A stretch of 64,000 bases of DNA from Hydractinia symbiolongicarpus (lineage: Eukaryota > Cnidaria > Hydrozoa > Anthoathecata > Hydractiniidae): the NCBI RefSeq assembly GCF_029227915.1, contig NC_079876.1:31966828-32030827 (forward strand), read 5' to 3'. This document shows, piece after piece, positions 56,541-64,000 of this stretch. The notes below the pieces were generated by a model that did no database searches, had not been told where the DNA came from, and saw nothing but the letters and a program-made list of their open reading frames with translations. Both the position numbers and the translations under genes were made by a program. Position 1 is the stretch's first letter; every line of letters begins with the position of its first letter.

Positions 56541-56677
56541 TCGTGTTTTACCTACACCAGAAAATACCCTCCGTAAAAAAGAAAGGAAGGAAAATAAATA
56601 AAAAAACATAGCTGAGGAAAAGTGCTACGGCTGCTTGCATTCACCACCTCAAACCGCCCTGCTGGGCAGTGATAAAA

Positions 56678-56694
56678 TGCCGAGACCCGGGATT

Positions 56695-56745
<51 letters not shown>

Positions 56746-56750
56746 TCGGC
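56678..56750 (-). tRNA. tRNA-Phe(GAA)
   Basis: U47; as reference. Confidence 0.93.
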
Positions 56751-56830
56751 CATGATCAATTCTATCACATGGCAAAGGTCTGTACGTTGTGATAGACACT
56801 TGACCAGATCAAAAAGAATGTTTGAAGATT

Positions 56831-56912
56831 CGCTGCGAGTAGGGTTCGAACCTACGCGGGAAGATCCCATTAGATTTCAAGTCTAACGCCTTAACCACTC
56901 GGCCATCGCAGC
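56831..56912 (-). tRNA. tRNA-Ser(TGA)
   Basis: U47; as reference. Confidence 0.93.
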
Positions 56913-56986
56913 AGAAATTGCTGGGTAACCAGAATAATTCACCAGCTCACCACTCAGGTGCCGAAGAGGACAAAAAGCCAACTAGT

Positions 56987-57058
56987 AGGGGACACCCGGG
57001 TTTGAACCAGGGACCTCTCGATCTGCAGTCGAATGCTCTACCACTGAGCTATATCCCC
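56987..57058 (-). tRNA. tRNA-Cys(GCA)
   Basis: U48; as reference. Confidence 0.93.
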
Positions 57059-57134
57059 AGCCACGGACGGAATCCACGCACAGGGTATATAACATCAACG
57101 CGTGAGAGAGCAACTTAACTTAAAAAATGTACAC

Positions 57135-57206
57135 TTCCCGCACCGGGAATCGAACCCGGGCCGCCTGGGTGAAAACCAGAAATCCTAACCACTAGACCAT
57201 GCGGGA
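57135..57206 (-). tRNA. tRNA-Glu(TTC)
   Basis: U48; as reference. Confidence 0.93.
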
Positions 57207-57303
57207 CACATTCGCACCACGAAGTAATTTAGATGTCATGCTTTTTCTGACAATTTGAACTAGCTCTGTCTTTCTGTTCGTGTCAAAAACACCTTTTTGC
57301 GTC

Positions 57304-57385
57304 CGCTGCGAGTAGGATTCGAACCTACGCGGGAAGATCCCATTTGATTTCTAGTCAAACGCCTTAACCACTCGGCCATCGCAGC
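57304..57385 (-). tRNA. tRNA-Ser(AGA)
   Basis: U48; as reference. Confidence 0.93.
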
Positions 57386-57443
57386 CTGACAAACCGCTGG
57401 CCATTGCCACAAGGCCGACCAGAAAGCACAACATTACTGCTAA

Positions 57444-57516
57444 AGGCACTGCTCGGATTTGAACCGGGGATCTCCTGTTTACTAGACAGGCGCTTTAACC
57501 GCTAAGCCACAGCGCC
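57444..57516 (-). tRNA. tRNA-Thr(AGT)
   Basis: U48; G65A breaks T-stem pair 49:65. Confidence 0.8.
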
Positions 57517-57632
57517 TGCCTGTTGGGAGATTTTGAAAATCTCAATATCACACGTCTGAAATGCCGTTAAGGCTACTAACACACCGGGACGTGATACACT
57601 GTCACTCGGAAATTTTGGAAATGAGTAGTAAC

Positions 57633-57704
57633 GCATTGGTGGTTCAGTGGTAGAATTCTCGCCTGCCACGCGGGAGACCGGGGTTCGATTCCCCCGCCAA
57701 TGCA
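57633..57704 (+). tRNA. tRNA-Gly(GCC), extra C
   Basis: U48; one extra C in the T arm. Confidence 0.75.
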
Positions 57705-57841
57705 TCGTGTTTTACCTACACCAGAAAAGACCCTCCGTAAAAAAGAAAGGAAGGAAAATAAATAAAAAAACATAGCTGAGGAAAAGTGCTACGGCTGCTT
57801 GCATTCACCACCTCAAACCGCCCTGCTGGGCAGTGATAAAA

Positions 57842-57858
57842 TGCCGAGACCCGGGATT

Positions 57859-57909
<51 letters not shown>

Positions 57910-57914
57910 TCGGC
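57842..57914 (-). tRNA. tRNA-Phe(GAA)
   Basis: U48; as reference. Confidence 0.93.
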
Positions 57915-57994
57915 CATGATCAATTCTATCACATGGCAAAGGTGTGTACGTTGTGATAGACACTTGACCAGATCAAAAAGAATGTTTGAAGATT

Positions 57995-58076
57995 CGCTGC
58001 GAGTAGGGTTCGAACCTACGCGGGAAGATCCCATTAGATTTCAAGTCTAACGCCTTAACCACTCGGCCATCGCAGC
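57995..58076 (-). tRNA. tRNA-Ser(TGA)
   Basis: U48; as reference. Confidence 0.93.
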
Positions 58077-58150
58077 AGAAATTGTTGGGTAACCAGAATA
58101 ATTCACCAGCTCACCACTCAGGTGCCGAAGAGGACAAAAAGCCAACTAGT

Positions 58151-58222
58151 AGGGGACGCCCGGGTTTGAACCAGGGACCTCTCGATCTGCAGTCGAATGC
58201 TCTACCACTGAGCTATATCCCC
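58151..58222 (-). tRNA. tRNA-Cys(GCA)
   Basis: U49; T66C breaks acceptor pair 7:66. Confidence 0.8.
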
Positions 58223-58298
58223 AGCCAAGCCCGGAATCCACGCACAGGGTATATAACATCAACGCGTGAGAGAGCAACTTAACTTAAAAAATGTACAC

Positions 58299-58370
58299 TT
58301 CCCGCACTGGGAATCGAACCCGGGCCGCCTGGGTGAAAACCAGAAATCCTAACCACTAGACCATGCGGGA
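58299..58370 (-). tRNA. tRNA-Glu(TTC)
   Basis: U49; G65A breaks T-stem pair 49:65. Confidence 0.8.
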
Positions 58371-58467
58371 CACATTCGCACCACTAAGTAATTTAGATGT
58401 CATGCTTTTTCTGACAATTTGAACTAGCTCTGTCTTTCTGTTCGTGTCAAAAACACCTTTTTGCGTC

Positions 58468-58549
58468 CGCTGCGAGTAGGATTCGAACCTACGGGGGAAG
58501 ATCCCATTTGATTTCTAGTCAAACGCCTTAACCACTCGGCTATCGCAGC
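58468..58549 (-). tRNA. tRNA-Ser(AGA)
   Basis: U49; one variable-arm change and G9A. Confidence 0.8.
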
Positions 58550-58607
58550 CTGACAAACCGCTGGCCATTGCCACAAGGCCGACCAGAAAGCACAACATTA
58601 CTGCTAA

Positions 58608-58680
58608 AGGCACTGCCCGGATTTGAACCGGGGATCTCCTGTTTACTAGACAGGCGCTTTAACCACTAAGCCACAGCGCC
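58608..58680 (-). tRNA. tRNA-Thr(AGT)
   Basis: U49; one D-loop change (C to T). Confidence 0.88.
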
Positions 58681-58796
58681 TGCCTGTTGGGAGATTTTGA
58701 AAATCTCAATATCACACGTCTGAAATGCCGTTAAGGCTACTAACACACCGAGACGTGATACACTGTCACTCGGAAATTTTGGAAATGAGTAGTAAC

Positions 58797-58868
58797 GCAT
58801 TGGTGGTTCAGTGGTAGAATTCTCGCCTGCCACGCGGGAGACCGGGGTTCGATTCCCCCGCCAATGCA
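58797..58868 (+). tRNA. tRNA-Gly(GCC), extra C
   Basis: U49; one extra C in the T arm. Confidence 0.75.
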
Positions 58869-59005
58869 TCGTGTTTTACCTACACCAGAAAATACCCTCC
58901 GTAAAAAAGAAAGGAAGGAAAATAAATAAAAAAACATAGCTGAGGAAAAGTGCTACGGCTGCTTGCATTCACCACCTCAAACCGCCCTGCTGGGCAGTGA
59001 TAAAA

Positions 59006-59022
59006 TGCCGAGACCCGGGATT

Positions 59023-59073
<51 letters not shown>

Positions 59074-59078
59074 TGGGC
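59006..59078 (-). tRNA. tRNA-Phe(GAA)
   Basis: U49; G4C breaks acceptor pair 4:69. Confidence 0.8.
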
Positions 59079-59158
59079 CATGATCAATTCTATCACATGG
59101 CAAAGGTCTGTACGTTGTGATAGACACTTGACCAGATCAAAAAGGATGTTTGAAGATT

Positions 59159-59240
59159 CGTTGCGAGTAGGGTTCAAACCTACGCGGGAAGATCCCATTA
59201 GATTTCAAGTCTAACGCCTTAACCACTCGGCCATCGCAGC
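59159..59240 (-). tRNA. tRNA-Ser(TGA), degraded
   Basis: U49; G71A breaks acceptor pair 2:71 and C56T removes an invariant T-loop base. Confidence 0.62.
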
Positions 59241-59314
59241 AGAAATTGCTGGGTAACCAGAATAATTCACCAGCTCACCACTCAGGTGCCGAAGAGGACA
59301 AAAAGCCAACTAGT

Positions 59315-59386
59315 AGGGGACACCCGGGTTTGAACCAGGGACCTCTCGATCTGCAGTCGAATGCTCTACCACTGAGCTATATCCCC
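59315..59386 (-). tRNA. tRNA-Cys(GCA)
   Basis: U50; as reference. Confidence 0.93.
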
Positions 59387-59462
59387 AGCCAAGGACGGAA
59401 TCCATGCACAGGGTATATAACATCAACGCGTGAGAGAGCAACTTAACTTAAAAAATGTACAC

Positions 59463-59534
59463 TTCCCGCACCGGGAATCGAACCCGGGCCGCCTGGGTGA
59501 AAACCAGAAATCCTAACCACTAGACCATGCGGGA
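59463..59534 (-). tRNA. tRNA-Glu(TTC)
   Basis: U50; as reference. Confidence 0.93.
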
Positions 59535-59631
59535 CACATTCGCACCACTAAGTAATTTAGATGTCATGCTTTTTCTGACAATTTGAACTAGCTCTGTCTT
59601 TCTGTTCGTGTCAAAAACACCTTTTTGCGTC

Positions 59632-59713
59632 TGCTGCGAGTAGGATTCGAACCTACGCGGGAAGATCCCATTTGATTTCTAGTCAAACGCCTTAACCACT
59701 CGGCCATCGCAGC
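59632..59713 (-). tRNA. tRNA-Ser(AGA), discriminator A73
   Basis: U50; the discriminator is A instead of G. G73 is a main serine identity base for human SerRS, and A73 is the leucine discriminator. The rest is as reference, so this copy may be poorly charged. Confidence 0.85.
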
Positions 59714-59771
59714 CTGACAAACCGCTGGCCATTGCCACAAGGCCGACCAGAAAGCACAACATTACTGTTAA

Positions 59772-59844
59772 AGGCATTGCCCGGATTTGAACCGGGGATC
59801 TCCTGTTTACTAGACAGGCGCTTTAACCGCTAAGCCACAACGCC
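59772..59844 (-). tRNA. tRNA-Thr(AGT), compensatory acceptor pair
   Basis: U50; C5T and G68A turn acceptor pair C5:G68 into T5:A68, so pairing is kept although both bases changed. No other copy has this pair. U22 and U37 have only the 68 change and lose the pair. Confidence 0.88.
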
Positions 59845-59960
59845 TGCCTGTTGCGAGATTTTGAAAATCTCAATATCACACGTCTGAAATGCCGTTAAGG
59901 CTACTAACACACCGGGACGTGATACACTGTCACTCGGAAAATTTGGAAATGAGTAGTAAC

Positions 59961-60032
59961 GCATTGGTGGTTCAGTGGTAGAATTCTCACCTGCCACGCG
60001 GGAGACTGGGGTTCGATTCCCCCGCCAATGCA
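59961..60032 (+). tRNA. tRNA-Gly(GCC), degraded
   Basis: U50; extra C, G30A breaks an anticodon-stem pair, and C49T changes the T stem. Confidence 0.6.
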
Positions 60033-60169
60033 TCGTGTTTTACCTACACCAGAAAATACCCTCTGTAAAAAAGAAAGGAAGGAAAATAAATAAAAAAACA
60101 TAGCTGAGGAAAAGTGCTACGGCTGCTTGCATTCACCACCTCAAACCGCCCTGCTGGGCAGTGATAAAA

Positions 60170-60186
60170 TGCCGAGACCCGGGATT

Positions 60187-60237
<51 letters not shown>

Positions 60238-60242
60238 TCGGC
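60170..60242 (-). tRNA. tRNA-Phe(GAA)
   Basis: U50; as reference. Confidence 0.93.
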
Positions 60243-60322
60243 CATGATCAATTCTATCACATGGCAAAGGTCTGTACGTTGTGATAGACACTTGACCAGA
60301 TCAAAAAGAATGTTTGAAGATT

Positions 60323-60403
60323 CGCTGCGAGTAGGGTTCGAACCTACGCGGAAGATCCCATTAGATTTCAAGTCTAACGCCTTAACCACTCGGCCATCGC
60401 AGC
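60323..60403 (-). tRNA. tRNA-Ser(TGA)
   Basis: U50; 81 nt, one base shorter in the variable arm. Confidence 0.85.
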
Positions 60404-60477
60404 AGAAATTGCTGGGTAACCAGAATAATTCACCAGCTCACCACTCAGGTGCCGAAGAGGACAAAAAGCCAACTAGT

Positions 60478-60549
60478 AGGGGACACTCGAGTTTGAACCA
60501 GGGACCTCTCGATCTGCTGTCGAATGCTCTACCACTGAGCTATATCCCC
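60478..60549 (-). tRNA. tRNA-Cys(GCA), degraded
   Basis: U51; T33A replaces the near-universal base before the anticodon, and C61T and G64A damage the T stem. Probably non-functional. Confidence 0.6.
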
Positions 60550-60625
60550 AGCCAAGGACGGAATCCACGCACAGGGTATATAACATCAACGCGTGAGAGA
60601 GCAACTTAACTTAAAAAATGTACAC

Positions 60626-60697
60626 TTCCCGCACCGGGAATCGAACCCGGGCCGCCTGGGTGAAAACCAGAAATCCTAACCACTAGACCATGCGGGA
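60626..60697 (-). tRNA. tRNA-Glu(TTC)
   Basis: U51; as reference. Confidence 0.93.
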
Positions 60698-60794
60698 CAC
60701 ATTTGCACCACTAAGTAATTTAGATGTCATGCTTTTTCTGACAATTTGAACTAGCTCTGTCTTTCTGTTCGTGTCAAAAACACCTTTTTGCGTC

Positions 60795-60876
60795 CGCTGC
60801 GAGTAGGATTCGAACCTACGCGGGAAGATCCCATTTGATTTCTAGTCAAACGCCTTAACCACTCGGCCATCGCAGC
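60795..60876 (-). tRNA. tRNA-Ser(AGA)
   Basis: U51; as reference. Confidence 0.93.
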
Positions 60877-60934
60877 CTGACAAACCGCTGGCCATTGCCA
60901 CAAGGCCGACCAGAAAGCACAACAATACTGCTAA

Positions 60935-61007
60935 AGGCACTGCCCGAATTTGAACCGGGGATCTCCTGTTTACTAGACAGGCGCTTTAACCGCTAAGCCA
61001 CAGCGCC
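60935..61007 (-). tRNA. tRNA-Thr(AGT)
   Basis: U51; C61T leaves a G:T wobble and changes the last B-box bases. Confidence 0.82.
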
Positions 61008-61123
61008 TGCCTGTTGGGAGATTTTAAAAATCTCAATATCACACGTCTGAAATGCCGTTAAGGCTACTAACACACCGGGACGTGATACACTGTCACTCGG
61101 AAATTTTGGAAATGAGTAGTAAC

Positions 61124-61144
61124 GCATTGGTGGTTCAGTGGTAG
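61124..61144 (+). pseudogene. 5' fragment of tRNA-Gly
   Basis: U51; only the 5' acceptor strand and D arm remain, up to GTGGTAG. A 220-bp deletion then joins it to the Phe gene, which lies on the other strand. Confidence 0.87.
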
Positions 61145-61145
61145 T

Positions 61146-61179
<34 letters not shown>

Positions 61180-61184
61180 TCGGC
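61146..61184 (-). pseudogene. 5' half of tRNA-Phe
   Basis: U51; the 5' acceptor strand, D arm, anticodon stem start and anticodon remain. The T arm and 3' end are lost to the same deletion, so there is no B box and no terminator. Confidence 0.87.
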
Positions 61185-61264
61185 CATGATCAATTCTATC
61201 ACGTGGCAAAGGTCTGTACGTTGTGACAGACACTTGACCAGATCAAAAAGAATGTTTGAAGATT

Positions 61265-61346
61265 CGCTGCGAGTAGGGTTCGAACCTACGCGGGAAGATC
61301 CCATTAGATTTCAAGTCTAACGCCTTAACCACTCGGCCATCGCAGC
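61265..61346 (-). tRNA. tRNA-Ser(TGA)
   Basis: U51; as reference. Its 5' flank shares two rare spacer changes with U52. Confidence 0.93.
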
Positions 61347-61420
61347 AGAAATTGCTGGGTAACCAGAATAATTCACCAGCTCACCACTCAGGTGCCGAAG
61401 AGGACAAAAAGCCAACTAGT

Positions 61421-61492
61421 AAGGGACACCCGGGTTTGAACCAGGGACCTCTCGATCTGCAGTCGAATGCTCTACCACTGAGCTATATCCCC
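61421..61492 (-). tRNA. tRNA-Cys(GCA)
   Basis: U52; C72T leaves a G1:T72 wobble at the end of the acceptor stem. Confidence 0.85.
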
Positions 61493-61568
61493 AGCCAAGG
61501 ACGGAATCCACGCACAGGGTATATAACATCAACGCGTGAGAGAGCAACTTAACTTAAAAAATGTACAC

Positions 61569-61640
61569 TTCCCGCACTGGGAATCGAATCCGGGCCGCCT
61601 GGGTGAAAACCAGAAATCCTAACCACTAGACCATGCGGGA
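61569..61640 (-). tRNA. tRNA-Glu(TTC), degraded
   Basis: U52; G65A and G53A break two T-stem pairs. Confidence 0.65.
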
Positions 61641-61737
61641 CACATTCGCACCACTAAGTAATTTAGATGTCATGCTTTTTCTGACAATTTGAACTAGCTC
61701 TGTCTTTCTGTTCGTGTCAAAAACACCTTTTTGCGTC

Positions 61738-61819
61738 CGCTGCGAGTAGGATTCGAACCTACGCGGGAAGATCCCATTTGATTTCTAGTCAAACGCCTTA
61801 ACCACTCGGCCATCGCAGC
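61738..61819 (-). tRNA. tRNA-Ser(AGA)
   Basis: U52; as reference. Confidence 0.93.
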
Positions 61820-61877
61820 CTGACAAACCGCTGGCCATTGCCACAAGGCCGACCAGAAAGCACAACATTACTGCTAA

Positions 61878-61950
61878 AGGCACTGCCCGGATTTGAACCG
61901 GGGATCTCCTGTTTACTAGACAGGCGCTTTAACCGCTAAGCCACAGCGCC
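61878..61950 (-). tRNA. tRNA-Thr(AGT)
   Basis: U52; as reference. Confidence 0.93.
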
Positions 61951-62066
61951 TGCCTGTTGGGAGATTTTGAAAATCTCAATATCACACGTCTGAAATGCCG
62001 TTAAGGCTACTAACACACCGGGACGTGATACACTGTCACTCGGAAATTTTGAAAATGAGTAGTAAC

Positions 62067-62137
62067 GCATTGGTGGTTCAGTGGTAGAATTCTCGCCTGC
62101 CACGCGGGAGACCGGGGTTCGATTCCCCGCCAATGCA
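62067..62137 (+). tRNA. tRNA-Gly(GCC)
   Basis: U52; as reference, without the extra C. Confidence 0.93.
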
Positions 62138-62274
62138 TCGTGTTTTACCTACACCAGAAAATACCCTCCGTAAAAAAGAAAGGAAGGAAAATAAATAAAA
62201 AAACATAGCTGAGGAAAAGTGCTACGGCTGCTTGCATTCACCACCTCAAACCGCCCTGCTTGGCAGTGATAAAA

Positions 62275-62291
62275 TGCCGAGACCCGGGATT

Positions 62292-62342
<51 letters not shown>

Positions 62343-62347
62343 TCGGC
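62275..62347 (-). tRNA. tRNA-Phe(GAA)
   Basis: U52; as reference. Confidence 0.93.
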
Positions 62348-62427
62348 CATGATCAATTCTATCACGTGGCAAAGGTCTGTACGTTGTGACAGACACTTGA
62401 CCAGATCAAAAAGAATGTTTGAAGATT

Positions 62428-62509
62428 CGCTGCGAGTAGGGTTCGAACCTACGCGGGAAGATCCCATTAGATTTCAAGTCTAACGCCTTAACCACTCGGC
62501 CATCGCAGC
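62428..62509 (-). tRNA. tRNA-Ser(TGA)
   Basis: U52; as reference. Confidence 0.93.
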
Positions 62510-62583
62510 AGAAATTGCTGGGTAACCAGAATAATTCACCAGCTCACCACTCAGGTGCCGAAGAGGACAAAAAGCCAACTAGT

Positions 62584-62655
62584 AGGGGACACCCGGGTTT
62601 GAACCAGGGACCTCTCGATCTGCAGTCGAATGCTCTACCACTGAGCTATATCCCC
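62584..62655 (-). tRNA. tRNA-Cys(GCA)
   Basis: U53; as reference. Confidence 0.93.
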
Positions 62656-62731
62656 AGCCACGGACGGAATCCACGCACAGGGTATATAACATCAACGCGT
62701 GAGAGAGCAACTTAACTTAAAAAATGTACAC

Positions 62732-62803
62732 TTCCCGCACCGGGAATCGAATCCGGGCCGCCTGGTTGAAAACCAGAAATCCTAACCACTAGACCATGCG
62801 GGA
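62732..62803 (-). tRNA. tRNA-Glu(TTC)
   Basis: U53; G53A breaks the conserved pair 53:61, and C38A is in the anticodon loop. Confidence 0.7.
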
Positions 62804-62900
62804 CACATTCGCACCACTAAGTAATTTAGATGTCATGCTTTTTCTGACAATTTGAACTAGCTCTGTCTTTCTGTTCGTGTCAAAAACACCTTTTTGCGTC

Positions 62901-62982
62901 CGCTGCGAGTAGGATTCGAACCTACGCGGGAAGATCCCATTTGATTTCTAGTCAAACGCCTTAACCACTCGGCCATCGCAGC
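62901..62982 (-). tRNA. tRNA-Ser(AGA)
   Basis: U53; as reference. Confidence 0.93.
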
Positions 62983-63040
62983 CTGACAAACCGCTGGCCA
63001 TTGCCACAAGGCCGACCAGAAAGCACAACATTACTGCTAA

Positions 63041-63113
63041 AGGCACTGCCCGGATTTGAACCGGGGATCTCCTGTTTACTAGACAGGCGATTTAACCGCT
63101 AAGCCACAGCGCC
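63041..63113 (-). tRNA. tRNA-Thr(AGT)
   Basis: U53; one G-to-T change on the 3' side of the D stem. Confidence 0.8.
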
Positions 63114-63229
63114 TGCCTGTTGGGAGATTTTGAAAATCTCAATATCACACGTCGGAAATGCCGTTAAGGCTACTAACACACCGGGACGTGATACACTGTC
63201 ACTCGGAAATTTTGGAAATGAGTAGTAAC

Positions 63230-63300
63230 GCATTGGTGGTTCAGTGGTAGAATTCTCGCCTGCCACGCGGGTGACCGGGGTTCGATTACCCGCCAATGTA
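63230..63300 (+). tRNA. tRNA-Gly(GCC), degraded
   Basis: U53; one variable-loop change, a broken T-stem pair, and C72T. Confidence 0.65.
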
Positions 63301-63437
63301 TCGTGTTTTACCTACACCAGAAAATACCCTCCGTAAAAAAGAAAGGAAGGAAAATAAATAAAAAAACATAGCTGAGGAAAAGTGCTACGGCTGCTTGCAT
63401 TCACCACCTCAAACCGCCCTGCTGGGCAGTGATAAAA

Positions 63438-63454
63438 TGCCGAGACCCGGGATT

Positions 63455-63505
<51 letters not shown>

Positions 63506-63510
63506 TCCGC
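63438..63510 (-). tRNA. tRNA-Phe(GAA)
   Basis: U53; C3G breaks acceptor pair 3:70. Confidence 0.8.
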
Positions 63511-63590
63511 CATGATCAATTCTATCACATGGCAAAGGTTTGTACGTTGTGATAGACACTTGACCAGATCAAAAAGAATGTTTGAAGATT

Positions 63591-63672
63591 CGCTGCGAGT
63601 AGGGTTCAAACCTACGCGGGAAGATCCCATTAGATTTCAAGTCTAACGCCTTAACCACTCGGCCATCGCAGC
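63591..63672 (-). tRNA. tRNA-Ser(TGA)
   Basis: U53; C56T removes an invariant T-loop base. Confidence 0.72.
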
Positions 63673-63746
63673 AGAAATTGCTGGGTAACCAGAATAATTC
63701 ACCAGCTCACCACTCAGGTGCCGAAGAGGACAAAAAGCCAACTAGT

Positions 63747-63818
63747 AGGGGACACCTGGGTTTGAACCAGGGACCTCTCGATCTGCAGTCGAATGCTCTA
63801 CCACTGAGCTATATCCCC
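63747..63818 (-). tRNA. tRNA-Cys(GCA)
   Basis: U54; one T-stem G-to-A change that still pairs. Confidence 0.88.
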
Positions 63819-63894
63819 AGCCAAGGACGGAATCCACGCACAGGGTATATAACATCAACGCGTGAGAGAGCAACTTAACTTAAAAAATGTACAC

Positions 63895-63966
63895 TTCCCG
63901 CACCGGGAATCGAACCCGGGCCGCCTGGGTGAAAACCAGAAATCCTAACCACTAGACCATGCGGGA
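63895..63966 (-). tRNA. tRNA-Glu(TTC)
   Basis: U54; as reference. The array runs on past the window edge. Confidence 0.93.
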
Positions 63967-64000
63967 CACATTCGCACCACTAAGTAATTTAGATGTCATG

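Larger units (their letters stand above)
53426..58081. repeat. Two-unit higher-order duplication U45-U46 / U47-U48
   Basis: Period 2,328 bp. U45 and U47 share Thr A38G, a changed palindrome arm, and a Gly change before the anticodon stem. U46 and U48 share CCACGGACGG after Cys. Very few other differences separate the copies, so this is recent. Confidence 0.85.
1..64000. repeat. Tandem array of a ~1,163-bp seven-tRNA unit
   Basis: The whole window is one head-to-tail array. Units are counted from the base 69 nt before each Cys gene. U1 to U54 start at 1063, 2226, 3389, 4553, 5717, 6880, 8044, 9208, 10371, 12224, 13387, 14549, 16401, 17564, 18727, 19890, 21053, 22216, 23379, 24542, 25705, 26867, 28030, 29194, 30357, 32210, 33373, 34536, 35699, 36863, 37733, 38604, 39768, 40932, 41802, 42950, 44114, 45278, 46442, 47606, 48770, 49934, 51098, 52262, 53426, 54590, 55754, 56918, 58082, 59246, 60409, 61352, 62515 and 63678. 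Most are 1,162-1,164 bp; the one-base differences are an A-run of 5-7 before Glu or an extra C in Gly. Spacers after Cys, Glu, Ser(AGA), Thr, Gly, Phe and Ser(TGA) are 76, 97, 58, 116, 137, 80 and 74 nt. In the entries below, 'as reference' means no difference from the described copy was noticed by eye. Substitutions are given in tRNA sense and standard tRNA numbering. Confidence 0.98.

Noticed and set aside
60244-60609. A 121-codon frame, the longest in the window
   Set aside because: It exists only because one base is missing in Ser(TGA) of U50, which joins two of the usual tRNA-spanning frames.
1-64000. CRISPR array
   Set aside because: Period is 1.16 kb, repeats are tRNA genes, and spacers are the same in every unit.
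1-64000. tRNA-derived SINE cluster
   Set aside because: The genes keep full cloverleaf structures, own terminators and fixed order. There is no SINE body, 3' tail repeat or target-site duplication.
1-64000. Bacterial, phage or organelle tRNA cluster
   Set aside because: No encoded CCA, vertebrate-type bodies, and Pol III terminators. Organelle tRNAs of animals are shorter and not repeated in tandem.
1-64000. Known Xenopus tRNA tandem repeat
   Set aside because: That unit is about 3.18 kb with a different set of tRNAs; gene content and length do not match.
1-64000. Whole array as an assembly artefact
   Set aside because: Units differ by private and linked changes, small indels and distinct junctions, which argues against simple computational repetition. 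Exact copy number still needs long reads.

Overview
This window is a single tandem array of nuclear tRNA genes, with no protein-coding gene that I can support. The repeat unit is about 1,163 bp and carries seven tRNA genes. In + strand order they are Cys(GCA), Glu(TTC), Ser(AGA), Thr(AGT), Gly(GCC), Phe(GAA) and Ser(TGA). All are on the - strand except Gly. Both window edges fall inside the array, so it is longer than 64 kb. By eye I count 382 full-length tRNA genes (54 Cys, 55 Glu, 57 Thr, 55 Gly, 53 Phe, 108 Ser) plus seven truncated remnants.

The organism is a eukaryote, most likely a vertebrate. The tRNA bodies match vertebrate-type sequences, no 3' CCA is encoded, and six of the seven genes are followed by a T-run RNA polymerase III terminator. 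Very large tRNA arrays are known in teleost fish such as zebrafish, so a fish is plausible, but the species cannot be fixed from this sequence.

Layout: units are numbered U0 (partial, left edge) to U54 (partial, right edge). U1-U8 are regular. U9, U12 and U25 each carry an extra 690-bp Thr-Gly-Phe-Ser block made by exchange between the two Ser genes; these extra blocks are called U9b, U12b and U25b. U17-U20, U26-U29, U32-U38 and U45-U48 show multi-unit duplications. U30, U31 and U34 lack Phe and most of Ser(TGA). U35 has a truncated Gly. U51 has a 220-bp deletion that fuses Gly and Phe fragments. From U36 to U50 every Gly gene has one extra C in the T arm. No spacer in an intact unit exceeds 137 nt, so there is no long gene-free stretch.

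How the genes work together: each gene has internal A and B boxes. Thr and Gly are divergent across 116 nt that hold a perfect 17-nt inverted repeat. Gly and Phe converge. Thr has no T4 terminator before Ser(AGA), so those two may be co-transcribed. Cys has a TATA-like element at about -30. The most notable single copies are the Gly genes of U33 and U37, whose anticodon is changed to GTC (Asp), and the Thr gene of U50, which has a compensatory acceptor-stem pair.
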